64,000 nucleotides of DNA from Beijerinckiaceae bacterium (GTDB lineage: Bacteria; Pseudomonadota; Alphaproteobacteria; Rhizobiales; Beijerinckiaceae): assembly GCA_947454485.1 (NCBI GenBank), contig CANGJJ010000002.1, positions 1 through 64,000 of the forward strand. Direction: 5' to 3'. The position numbers and the translations under genes were made by a program. Of the stretch, positions 53,433 through 61,048 are shown one piece after another (position 1 is the first letter of the stretch; every line of letters begins with the position of its first letter). The notes below the pieces were generated by a model, which had not been told where the DNA came from, searched no databases, and was given only the letters and a program-made list of their open reading frames with translations.

Positions 53433-54473
53433 ATGGCAAAAGTGAAATCCGCCGCCCTCGCTCTTGCGACCCTGTTGGGCCTGACCATTCAGGCCCCGGC
53501 GCAAGAAGTCGTCGTCAAGGTCGGCATCGCCAAGGCTCTGGCCACCGCCGCCACAATGATTGCGGTTGAGAAGGGCTATTTCAAAGAAGCTGGCGTGAAG
53601 GTCGAAATCGAAAATCTCGATTCAGCGGCCAATGTCGTGACGCTGCTCGCACAGAACCAGCTGCAGATCGTCGAAGGCGGCATTGCCGTCAATTTCTTCA
53701 ACGCGCTTGAGCGTAATCTGCCCATCACCATTGTGGCAGATCGCGTCTCGACCCCGCTCAGCCACAAATTGCTGATCCGTCCCGATCTGGCTGATGTCAT
53801 CAAGACGCCTGCCGATCTGAAAGGCCGCAGTATTGCCTCCAATGCGATGGGCTCGGTGACGACCTATGAAATCGCCAAGATCCTTGGCAAGCACAATCTG
53901 GGTGTAAAAGACATCGACGTGAAGGTTCTGTCCTTCGTGAATATGGGCATTGCACTCACCAACAAGGCGATTGATGCCGCACTCGTCATTCAGCCTTGGG
54001 CTCTCCAATATGTGGATCGCGGCATCGGCAAGATTCTGGCTGACCCTGATGACTATGCTGATCCCAAGCCGCTCACCATTGCGGTGAACTTCGTCAACAC
54101 CGATTGGGCCGCCAAGAACAAAGACCTTCTGCGTCGCTACTATGTCGCCTATCAGCGCGCGGTCTATGACTATTGCCAAGCCTATCACGGCGGCTCAAAC
54201 CGCAAGGAAGTGATCGACATCATCGTGCGCACGGGTCTTGAAGAGCGCGCCGAGATCATCGAGAAGTTTCCCTGGCCTGCGCGCAACCCCAATGGCCGCG
54301 TGAATATGCCCGCCGTTCTCGACATGCAGCAATATTACCAGACCGAAGGTCTGGTGAAGAATCTGCATCCCCAAGACAAGCTCGTGAACAACGAATTTGT
54401 CGACTATGCCATTCAGCAGCTCGGCCCCTTCAAGCTCGAAAATACTGCCAGCAAGCTGGAAGGCTGCCGCTAA
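53433..54473 (+). CDS. NitT/TauT-type ABC transporter substrate-binding protein
   Basis: This is a 346-residue periplasmic protein with a signal peptide at 1-23 (MAKVKSAALALATLLGLTIQ, cleavage after APA). The mature part has the type-2 binding-protein pattern of nitrate/sulfonate/aromatic-acid binders: KVGIAKALATAATMIAVEKG, YFKEAGVKVEIENLDSAANV, VTLLAQNQLQIVEGGIAVNF, LKGRSIASNAMGSVTTYEIA and IALTNKAIDAALVIQPWAL. GGAGG precedes the ATG. No permease or ATPase gene is nearby, so it is an orphan or works with a transporter encoded elsewhere. It is followed by a terminator. Confidence 0.92.
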   Translation: MAKVKSAALALATLLGLTIQAPAQEVVVKVGIAKALATAATMIAVEKGYFKEAGVKVEIENLDSAANVVTLLAQNQLQIVEGGIAVNFFNALERNLPITIVADRVSTPLSHKLLIRPDLADVIKTPADLKGRSIASNAMGSVTTYEIAKILGKHNLGVKDIDVKVLSFVNMGIALTNKAIDAALVIQPWALQYVDRGIGKILADPDDYADPKPLTIAVNFVNTDWAAKNKDLLRRYYVAYQRAVYDYCQAYHGGSNRKEVIDIIVRTGLEERAEIIEKFPWPARNPNGRVNMPAVLDMQQYYQTEGLVKNLHPQDKLVNNEFVDYAIQQLGPFKLENTASKLEGCR

Positions 54474-54496
54474 ACAAAGCCGCATCGAAATTCTGC

Positions 54497-54523
54497 AAAG
54501 CCCGGCCTCGTGCCGGGCTTTTT
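54497..54523 (+). terminator. rho-independent terminator after the binding-protein gene
   Basis: AAAGCCCGGC pairs with GCCGGGCTTT over CTCGT and ends in a run of five T, 23 bases after the stop. It separates the UbiD/binding-protein unit from the Rieske oxygenase gene. Confidence 0.9.
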
Positions 54524-54597
54524 GCGTCTCGACACAGGCAAGTCGCGGGGTTATCATCCGTCATATTAGAGAGCTAAGGTGTTCCGCGGGAGGAACC

Positions 54598-55863
54598 ATG
54601 CTGACCAAAGACGACAACGAGCTTTTGTGCCGCGTGGAAGGCGATGCGCCCATGGGCCAGATGATGCGGCGCTATTGGCTGCCCGCCTGTCTCAGCGAAG
54701 AATTGCCTGAGCCTGATGGCGATCCTGTGCGGGTGCGATTGCTTGGCGAAGATCTCGTCGCCTTTCGTGACACAGATGGACGCGTGGGCGTGATGGAAGA
54801 GCAATGTCCCCATCGCAAAGCCTCGCTCTTTTATGGCCGCAATGAAGAGGGTGGTTTGCGCTGCCTCTATCATGGCTGGAAATTCGACGTGAGCGGCCAA
54901 TGTGTCGACATGTCCTCAGAGCCTGCCGAAAGTGGCCTGTGCTCCAAAGTGCAACACAAAGCCTATCCAGTGGAAGAATGCGGCGGCATCGTGTGGATCT
55001 ATATGGGCCCACGCGAAACCATGACGCCCTTCCAGCGCCCGACCTTTGCGCCCAGCGACACGACGCGCATCGCGCATCTCAAAGTCGTCATCGAATGTAA
55101 TTGGGCACAGGGTCTGGAAGGCGCGATTGATTCGGCCCATTCCTCCAGCCTTCATTCAACCGATATGCCTGCTGCGCGCGTGAATAGTTCGACAGCAACC
55201 GGCACGGCGTGGCAGAGACCCTCAACCGACAAGTCGCCGCGCTTGCAGGCGCAAGAGACCGACTATGGGTTTCGCTATGCCGCCATTCGCAGACCGATCC
55301 AGAATGCAGCCACGAATGATTATGTGCGCGTGACCTGCTTTGTCGCGCCCTTCAATGTGCTCATCCCGCCGAACAATGTCTACAATGTGCATCAAATGAG
55401 CGTGCCGCTCGATGATCGGCACAATGCCATCTATCTCACCGCCTGGACCGATACGGGCGAGGGCGTTGATACGGAGGCCTGGCGTCGCTTCACGGGCACG
55501 CAGCTGGGCATTGATCTCGACGCGACCTATCGCAAGATCAACAATGCCGGGAATAAATATGGGCAAGATCGCCGCGAGATGAAGCTGGGCAGCTTCACCG
55601 GCATTCGCGGCTTCCCCAATCAGGATATTGCCATGCAAGAGAGCATGGGTCCGATTGCCGATCGCACCAAAGAGCGCCTTGGGGCGAGCGATTTGGCCAT
55701 TGTCGAATTTCGCCGCGTGATGGTGCGCGCTGTGCGCGACTTCCAGCAGGGCAAACTACCCCCCGCGCTCGGCCTTGCCGATGACGCGCGCATGAAGCTC
55801 GCCTCATGGGAGCGCATTGTGCCCAAAAGCATCGACTGGCGAGATTTTGACCCAGCCAGCTGA
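54598..55863 (+). CDS. Rieske non-heme iron aromatic oxygenase, alpha subunit (phthalate 4,5-dioxygenase type)
   Basis: This is a 421-residue terminal oxygenase. The Rieske cluster is at about 63-88: CPHRKASLFYG and LRCLYHGWKF, giving C-x-H...C-x2-H. The catalytic iron motif is in LEGAIDSAHSSSLHS (D-x2-H-x4-H). The opening PMGQMMRRYWLPACLSEELP and the QDIAMQESMGPIADRTKERL block are typical of the phthalate 4,5-dioxygenase/OphA2 group, which functions without a beta subunit but needs a flavin-ferredoxin reductase; none is encoded nearby. The ATG follows GGGAGGAACC, identical to the leader of the next gene. A local GTTCC/GGAAC hairpin (54581-54596) overlaps the ribosome binding site. Confidence 0.93.
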   Translation: MLTKDDNELLCRVEGDAPMGQMMRRYWLPACLSEELPEPDGDPVRVRLLGEDLVAFRDTDGRVGVMEEQCPHRKASLFYGRNEEGGLRCLYHGWKFDVSGQCVDMSSEPAESGLCSKVQHKAYPVEECGGIVWIYMGPRETMTPFQRPTFAPSDTTRIAHLKVVIECNWAQGLEGAIDSAHSSSLHSTDMPAARVNSSTATGTAWQRPSTDKSPRLQAQETDYGFRYAAIRRPIQNAATNDYVRVTCFVAPFNVLIPPNNVYNVHQMSVPLDDRHNAIYLTAWTDTGEGVDTEAWRRFTGTQLGIDLDATYRKINNAGNKYGQDRREMKLGSFTGIRGFPNQDIAMQESMGPIADRTKERLGASDLAIVEFRRVMVRAVRDFQQGKLPPALGLADDARMKLASWERIVPKSIDWRDFDPAS

Positions 55864-55896
55864 GCCCAAGAGCGCCATGGCTTGACCTCACATCCT

Positions 55897-55936
55897 GGAG
55901 GTTTATTCCTCCCCCATCACTGATCTGGGAGGAACC
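55897..55936 (+). promoter_or_regulatory. possible RBS-sequestering hairpin with competing stem
   Basis: TTCCTCCC (55906-55913) is a perfect 8-base complement of GGGAGGAA (55927-55934), the ribosome binding site of the next gene. The overlapping CCTCC (55908-55912) can instead pair with GGAGG at 55897-55901. The two structures exclude each other. This is read by eye; stability has not been computed. Confidence 0.4.
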
Positions 55937-56797
55937 ATGAAGATCGTTGCTTTTGACCGTAAGGACGGTCCGGGCCTTGGTGTTGTCGAGGGCGAGAATG
56001 TCATCGACCTGACCGCTGTTGATGCTTTCGCACCGCGCGAACTGGGCGCCGTCTTGCGCGGCCCCGGCCTGAAGGCTCTGGCCACCATCGCCTCGCGCGC
56101 CACAGAGGCCCAGCGCCACAAGCTCTCCTCGCTGAAGCTGCGCATGCCCGTCGAGACCCCCGGCAAGATCATCTGCCTCGGCCTCAATTACATCGAGCAT
56201 GTGAATGAAGGCCCCTATGATCGCCCCGACTATCCCACCTTGTTCATGCGCGGCATGACCTCGCTGGTGGCATCGGGCGAAGCTTTGGTGCGCCCCACCA
56301 CATCCGAGAAATTCGACTATGAGGCCGAGCTCGTCGCCATCATCGGCAAAAGCGCGCGTCATCTGACGGCGGAGAATGCGCTCGACTGCGTGGCCGGCTA
56401 TGCCTGCTTCAACGATGGTTCGCTGCGCGACTTCCAGCGTCACACGACGCAATGGACCATGGGCAAGAATTTCGACAAATCGGGCAGCTTTGGCCCCATC
56501 TTTGTTGGCGCCGATGAGCTGCCTCCCGGCGCCTCTGGCCTCAAGATCGAATGCCGCGTGAATGGTCAGGTCGTGCAGAGCGACAATACCAAAAACATGT
56601 CCTTCAATGTCATCGAGACGCTCGTCTATGTGACCAAGGGCATCACGCTGGAGCCCGGCGATCTGCTCGTCATGGGCACGCCTTCGGGCGTTGGCCATGC
56701 GCGCAAGCCTCCGCTGTGGATGAAGGCTGGCGACACGGTTGAGGTCGAAATCGAAAAGGTCGGCCTGCTGTCAAACCCCATCGTCGACGAAGCCTGA
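55937..56797 (+). CDS. fumarylacetoacetate hydrolase family protein
   Basis: This is a 286-residue single-domain FAH-family enzyme, unlike the two-domain fumarylacetoacetase at 41647. Typical sites are KIICLGLNYIEHVNEG, FDYEAELVAIIGKSARH with the metal-binding E.E, GYACFNDGSLRDFQRHTTQW, GKNFDKSGSFGP and LLVMGTPSGVGHARKPPLWM. Relatives hydrolyse acylpyruvates or decarboxylate/isomerise oxo-dienoates in aromatic meta-cleavage pathways. It follows the Rieske oxygenase and uses the same GGGAGGAACC leader. Confidence 0.93.
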   Translation: MKIVAFDRKDGPGLGVVEGENVIDLTAVDAFAPRELGAVLRGPGLKALATIASRATEAQRHKLSSLKLRMPVETPGKIICLGLNYIEHVNEGPYDRPDYPTLFMRGMTSLVASGEALVRPTTSEKFDYEAELVAIIGKSARHLTAENALDCVAGYACFNDGSLRDFQRHTTQWTMGKNFDKSGSFGPIFVGADELPPGASGLKIECRVNGQVVQSDNTKNMSFNVIETLVYVTKGITLEPGDLLVMGTPSGVGHARKPPLWMKAGDTVEVEIEKVGLLSNPIVDEA

Positions 56798-56842
56798 CGC
56801 TTGTAAACGGGCCGCCAAGGCTTATCTGGGAGGCTTCAGTCC

Positions 56843-57730
56843 ATGAGGCCTCCCATGACCGCCAGCACTGCCAAAACCATCCTTCGCATTCTCGACGCGC
56901 CCCAGCCCCATTGGGTTGGCGATGGCTTTTTGGTTCATCCTCTCTTTGCTGATGCGGCCTTCACGCAAGAGGTCAGCCCCTTTTTGATGTTTGATTATGC
57001 CGCGCCGGTGAAGTTCCCCCCGGCCGACAAGCCGCCCGGTGTTGGGCCTCACCCGCACAAAGGTTTTGAGACCATCACCATCGTCTATGCGGGCGAATTG
57101 GAACATCGCGATTCCGCGGGCCATAGCGGCCAGATTGGCCCCGGTGATGTGCAGTGGATGACCGCTGGCTCTGGCCTGTTGCACGAAGAATTCCATGCGC
57201 GCGAAGCTGCCAAGCGCGGCGGCCTCGTCTCCATGTCGCAGCTCTGGGTCAACTTGCCCAAGCGCGATAAATCCGCCGCACCGCGCTATCAAGATATTCG
57301 CGCCAGCGATATTCCCAACGTTGCCGTGCCCGGCGGCCAAGGCGTCGTGCGCGTGATCGCGGGCAGCTTTCATGGCCACAAAGGCCCCGCCTCCACCTTC
57401 ACCCGCGTTCATGTCTGGGACATGCGCCTCAAAAAGGGCGACCGCTTCACCATCACCCTTGATGCAGGCGATGCGGCTTTGCTGCCTGTTCTGTCAGGCC
57501 GTGTGCACATCAATGGCGAAACAGAAGTCGCCGCCACGCGCTGCATCACCTTCTCGCAAGCGGGCGCAAGCTTCGAGCTTGAGGCGCTGGAGGATGCACT
57601 GCTGCTCTTCTTGGGCGGCGAGCCCATTGATGAGCCCATCGCCGCCTATGGCCCCTTTGTGATGAATACGCAGGACGAGATCCGCGACGCCATCATGGAG
57701 TTTCGCGCGGGCAAGATGGGTACTCTTTAG
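56843..57730 (+). CDS. pirin family protein
   Basis: This is a 295-residue bicupin of the pirin family. The N-terminal cupin has the metal site in GVGPHPHKGFETITIVYAGE, LEHRDSAG and GDVQWMTAGSGLLHEEF. The C-terminal cupin covers about 170-270 (VWDMRLKKGDRFTITLDAGD, LFLGGEPIDEPIAAYGPFVM). Bacterial pirins are iron proteins, some with quercetinase activity, others modulating enzymes. GGGAGG lies 9 bases before the first ATG; 56855 is an alternative. It is the last gene of the catabolic region. Confidence 0.94.
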   Translation: MRPPMTASTAKTILRILDAPQPHWVGDGFLVHPLFADAAFTQEVSPFLMFDYAAPVKFPPADKPPGVGPHPHKGFETITIVYAGELEHRDSAGHSGQIGPGDVQWMTAGSGLLHEEFHAREAAKRGGLVSMSQLWVNLPKRDKSAAPRYQDIRASDIPNVAVPGGQGVVRVIAGSFHGHKGPASTFTRVHVWDMRLKKGDRFTITLDAGDAALLPVLSGRVHINGETEVAATRCITFSQAGASFELEALEDALLLFLGGEPIDEPIAAYGPFVMNTQDEIRDAIMEFRAGKMGTL

Positions 57731-57796
57731 GACGAGTTGAACCTTGGCGTGATCCGCTCTAGGAAGCGCTGAACAATCCACTACGAGGTCGCTTCC

Positions 57797-59314
57797 ATGT
57801 CCAAACGCCCGGTGATGCTTGTTGTGCTCGATGGCTGGGGCTGGCGCGAAGATCCGGCCGACAATGCCGTGCGTCAGGCCAAGACGCCGACCTTCGACAG
57901 GCTCTGGGCGACCTGCCCCCATGCTTTCCTTGACACATCGGGCAAAGATGTCGGCCTGCCGGGCGGGCAGATGGGCAATTCGGAAGTGGGCCATCTGAAT
58001 ATTGGCGCAGGCCGCGTCGTGATGCAGGATCTGCCGCGCGTCACGGATGCGATCGAGAAGCGTGAGCTTGGCCAGATCGCCGCGCTCAATGATCTCATCG
58101 CCAAGCTGCGCGCCTCTGGTGGCACCTGCCATCTCATGGGCCTTGTCTCGCCCGGCGGTGTTCACTCGCATCAAGATCATGGCGCAGCGCTTGCCCATCA
58201 TCTGAGCGAAGCTGGCATTCCAACTGTGGTTCATGCTTTCACTGATGGCCGCGACACACCGCCCCGCTCGGCAGATGAAGATCTGAAGCGCTTGCTGGCC
58301 GCCTTGCCCGCCAATGTGCCCGTCGCGACGGTCTGCGGTCGCTACTGGGTCATGGATCGCGACAATCGCTGGGAGCGTGTGTCGCGCGCTTATAATCTCA
58401 TGGTGGATGCTGAAGCACCGCGCTTTGATGATCCGCTCAAAGTCATCACGGCCTCTTATGCCAATGACAAGGGCGATGAATTCGTCGAGCCTGCCGTCAT
58501 CGGCACTTATAGCGGCATGAAAGATGGCGACGGTATTTTGTGCTTCAACTTCCGCGCCGATCGCGTGCGCGAAATTCTGGGCGCCATGCTTGACCCCGCC
58601 TTCAAAGGTTTTGAACGCAAGCGTGTTGTCAAATTTGCTGCTGCAGCGGGCCTTACCCAATATAGCACCGATCTTGATCGCTTTCTTGGAACGCTCTTTG
58701 CGCCGCAGAGCCTCGACAATGTTCTGGGCAAAGTGGTCGCTGATTCAGGCCGCACCCAATTGCGCATGGCCGAGACGGAAAAATATCCGCATGTCACTTA
58801 CTTTTTGAATGGTGGTGAAGAGACACCCTATGCCGGTGAAGACCGCGTCATGGTGCCCTCCCCCAAAGTTGCGACCTATGATCTGCAGCCCGAAATGTCC
58901 GCGCCCGAACTCACCGACAAAGCGGTCGAGGCGATCACCTCAGGTAAATATGATCTCATCGTTCTCAACTTCGCCAATCCCGATATGGTCGGTCATACGG
59001 GCTCGCTCCCCGCTGCGATCAAGGCTGTTGAGACCGTGGACACTGGCCTTGGCCGTATTGCTGATGCGCTGCAATCCATGGGCGGTGCGTTGCTCGTCAC
59101 CGCAGACCACGGCAATTGCGAAATGATGCGCGATCCTGAAACTGGTGGCCCGCATACAGCCCATACAACCAATCCCGTTCCAGTGATTGCGATGGGCACC
59201 AAGGCCAAAACGCTGAACAATGGCCGCCTCGCGGATCTTGCACCCACGCTTCTCGATATGATGCAGATGCAAAAGCCCCCGCAGATGAGCGGACAATCTC
59301 TCTTGAAAGCGTGA
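57797..59314 (+). CDS. gpmI: 2,3-bisphosphoglycerate-independent phosphoglycerate mutase
   Basis: This is a 505-residue alkaline-phosphatase-superfamily enzyme interconverting 3- and 2-phosphoglycerate in glycolysis, using two Mn ions. It begins PVMLVVLDGWGWREDPADNA. The phosphoserine is in GQMGNSEVGHLNIGAGRVV, and VHAFTDGRDTPPRS, CFNFRADRVREIL, NFANPDMVGHTG and LLVTADHGNCEMM follow. The length is normal. In many proteobacteria it precedes envC; here it is nearly 50 kb from the EnvC-like gene. Its stop overlaps a possible GTG start of the next gene. Confidence 0.97.
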   Translation: MSKRPVMLVVLDGWGWREDPADNAVRQAKTPTFDRLWATCPHAFLDTSGKDVGLPGGQMGNSEVGHLNIGAGRVVMQDLPRVTDAIEKRELGQIAALNDLIAKLRASGGTCHLMGLVSPGGVHSHQDHGAALAHHLSEAGIPTVVHAFTDGRDTPPRSADEDLKRLLAALPANVPVATVCGRYWVMDRDNRWERVSRAYNLMVDAEAPRFDDPLKVITASYANDKGDEFVEPAVIGTYSGMKDGDGILCFNFRADRVREILGAMLDPAFKGFERKRVVKFAAAAGLTQYSTDLDRFLGTLFAPQSLDNVLGKVVADSGRTQLRMAETEKYPHVTYFLNGGEETPYAGEDRVMVPSPKVATYDLQPEMSAPELTDKAVEAITSGKYDLIVLNFANPDMVGHTGSLPAAIKAVETVDTGLGRIADALQSMGGALLVTADHGNCEMMRDPETGGPHTAHTTNPVPVIAMGTKAKTLNNGRLADLAPTLLDMMQMQKPPQMSGQSLLKA

Positions 59315-59316
59315 GC

Positions 59317-60309
59317 ATGTATCGCGTCCTCGTCACACCGCCGAATATGGATGTGGCGAGCCTCGATCTGCTGCGCGCGCAGGGCTGCGATCTCATTCTG
59401 CCGGACAAGGCTGAATCGGATCTCACAACTGCAGAGCTTGCCTCACTGCTGCAAGAGGCGGATGCGTGGATCATTGGCCCCTCGGCTCATGTGACACGCG
59501 ACTTGGTGGCAAGCGCGCCCAACTGCCAGATCTTCGCGCGGCGCGGTGTTGGCTATGACCGTCTCGATATCACAGCCATCCATGAACTGGGTCGCGTGGC
59601 AGCGATTGCGACCGGCGGCAATGACGCTTCTGTGGCCGATAGCACGATTGGTTTGATTCTGGCTGTGTGTCGGCGCATGCGCGAACATCAGCAAGCCATG
59701 CTGCTGGGTGATTGGTCGATCCGCGTCAGCAGCGACTTATATCGCAAGACCGTGGGCATTATCGGCATGGGCCGCACGGGCCGCGCTGTGCTGCAAAGGC
59801 TAAAGGGCTTTGAAGTCCGCATTCTCGCCACAACGCCCCGCCCCGATGCGCAGCTCGCCCAAGAGAGCATCACCTTCACCGATCTGGCGACCCTGTTGCG
59901 CGAGAGCGATATTGTGACCATCCATGCGCCGCTCACACAAAGCACACATCACCTCATCGGCCGCGCTGAATTGGCGGCGATGAAACAAGGCGCGGTGCTC
60001 ATCAACACAGCGCGCGGCGGTCTCGTGGATGACGAAGCTTTGCTGGAGGCGCTCACCCGCGGCCATCTGGCTGGCGCGGGCCTTGATGTCTATGAAGGCG
60101 AAAGCGAGATAGCAAAAAAGCCCATCGCACAGGCGCTCTTGAATCTGCCGCAGGTTGTCGGCACGCCTCATGCGGCAGCCTCGACCCGCGAAGGCCTCGC
60201 GCGCACCAATCATATCATCGCGCAAGTGGTGGCGGCTCTCTTGAAAGGCGAGCCCGTGCCGCAGGATTGTCTTGTGACAGATGGGCGCAACAATCATCAC
60301 AGCATATGA
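59317..60309 (+). CDS. D-isomer-specific 2-hydroxyacid dehydrogenase
   Basis: This is a 330-residue NAD-dependent dehydrogenase of the phosphoglycerate/glycerate/lactate group. The nucleotide-binding motif is VGIIGMGRTGRAVLQRL. VLINTARGGLVDDEALLEAL carries the catalytic arginine, the acidic residue follows in GLDVYEGE, and the acid-base histidine is in VGTPHAAASTREG. It lacks the C-terminal regulatory domains of long SerA forms. The start is the ATG at 59317 or the GTG at 59311 overlapping the gpmI stop. The two genes look co-transcribed, suggesting a three-carbon hydroxyacid substrate, but this is inference. Confidence 0.93.
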   Translation: MYRVLVTPPNMDVASLDLLRAQGCDLILPDKAESDLTTAELASLLQEADAWIIGPSAHVTRDLVASAPNCQIFARRGVGYDRLDITAIHELGRVAAIATGGNDASVADSTIGLILAVCRRMREHQQAMLLGDWSIRVSSDLYRKTVGIIGMGRTGRAVLQRLKGFEVRILATTPRPDAQLAQESITFTDLATLLRESDIVTIHAPLTQSTHHLIGRAELAAMKQGAVLINTARGGLVDDEALLEALTRGHLAGAGLDVYEGESEIAKKPIAQALLNLPQVVGTPHAAASTREGLARTNHIIAQVVAALLKGEPVPQDCLVTDGRNNHHSI

Positions 60310-60488
60310 GATCATGTGAGTTTTTTTCGCAGCTACGGGAACAAAGGCGCGGGCTCCTCTGTTAAGCGCAGGAACACAAATTTGCGTCTGCAATGGAACT
60401 GTCCATTCTCTCGCCGCGGAACCTTTGAATGACCTCACCCCATTTCTGCCCGACGCTTGGTCAGGGCTCACAACATCGCTCACCATCC

Positions 60489-60653
60489 ATGACCACATCC
60501 ACCACAGGTGAACAGCCTCACCGCCCAGTGACGGATTTGCGTCCGCGCACCCAGATCTTGCGCCGACTTGAAGCCCTCTATCCCCTCACAGGTGATGATC
60601 TGCCGCCTGCTTTCTCCGCTCTTTTGAAAGAGATCGCACATCGGCTCGGCTGA
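60489..60653 (+). CDS. small hypothetical protein with a NepR-like segment
   Basis: This is a 54-residue open frame. The stretch LRRLEALYPLTGDDLPPAF followed by SALLKEI recalls the core of NepR anti-sigma factors (LR.LY......PvPdrf..LL..L), with an 8-residue instead of 9-residue Tyr-Pro spacing. No phyR or ecfG gene is adjacent, and the ribosome binding site is weak. A longer frame from 60429 exists. It may be a real small gene or a chance frame. Confidence 0.4.
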   Translation: MTTSTTGEQPHRPVTDLRPRTQILRRLEALYPLTGDDLPPAFSALLKEIAHRLG

Positions 60654-60730
60654 GTTTCAGACCCTGTTAACCATTTGCCGCCATGGTCAGGGCCAAGGGT
60701 GTATCCAAATGTGTATCTGTGCGGGGTACG

Positions 60731-61048
60731 ATGTTGCGTCAGCTCACGACAGAAGACCGGCTGGTCCAGATGGAAGCCGATGTCGCTTGGCTATGTGAGT
60801 CGATCCGTCAGGGCACGCAGGGCTCCCATGGGCTTGAGCATCGTGTCGCCCATGTCGAAAAACAAATCCGCGATTTGATGACCATGGTCGCACATCTGAC
60901 GCAGATGACCGCCGATGTCAGCGAACATCTGCCACGTTCAGAAAACGCAGTTGCCAATCTGAGCGAAGAGCTGGGTGATCTGCGCGCCTGTATGGCGACG
61001 CTTATTGGCTTGGTGTCGAAACTCGCCGACGACCGCGCAGCGGCCTAA
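60731..61048 (+). CDS. small coiled-coil protein, unknown function
   Basis: I do not recognise this protein of about 105 residues. Almost its whole length is predicted by eye as a coiled coil: RLVQMEADVAWLCESIRQ, LEHRVAHVEKQIRDLMTMVA, SENAVANLSEELGDLRACMA. Hydrophobic residues recur every three to four positions. The start is uncertain: ATG at 60731 (preceded by GGGG) or 60683. There is no signal peptide. The stop codon overlaps the stop of the convergent dsbB gene (CTAA). Function unknown. Confidence 0.6.
   Translation: MLRQLTTEDRLVQMEADVAWLCESIRQGTQGSHGLEHRVAHVEKQIRDLMTMVAHLTQMTADVSEHLPRSENAVANLSEELGDLRACMATLIGLVSKLADDRAAA

Noticed and set aside
55595-56698. Open frame of 367 codons antisense to the Rieske and FAH-family genes
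   Set aside because: It crosses two genuine genes and their intergenic leader; no domain was found.
57494-58660. Open frame of 388 codons antisense to pirin and gpmI
   Set aside because: Both sense genes are clearly conserved; the antisense peptide is His/Ala/Arg-rich without a domain.
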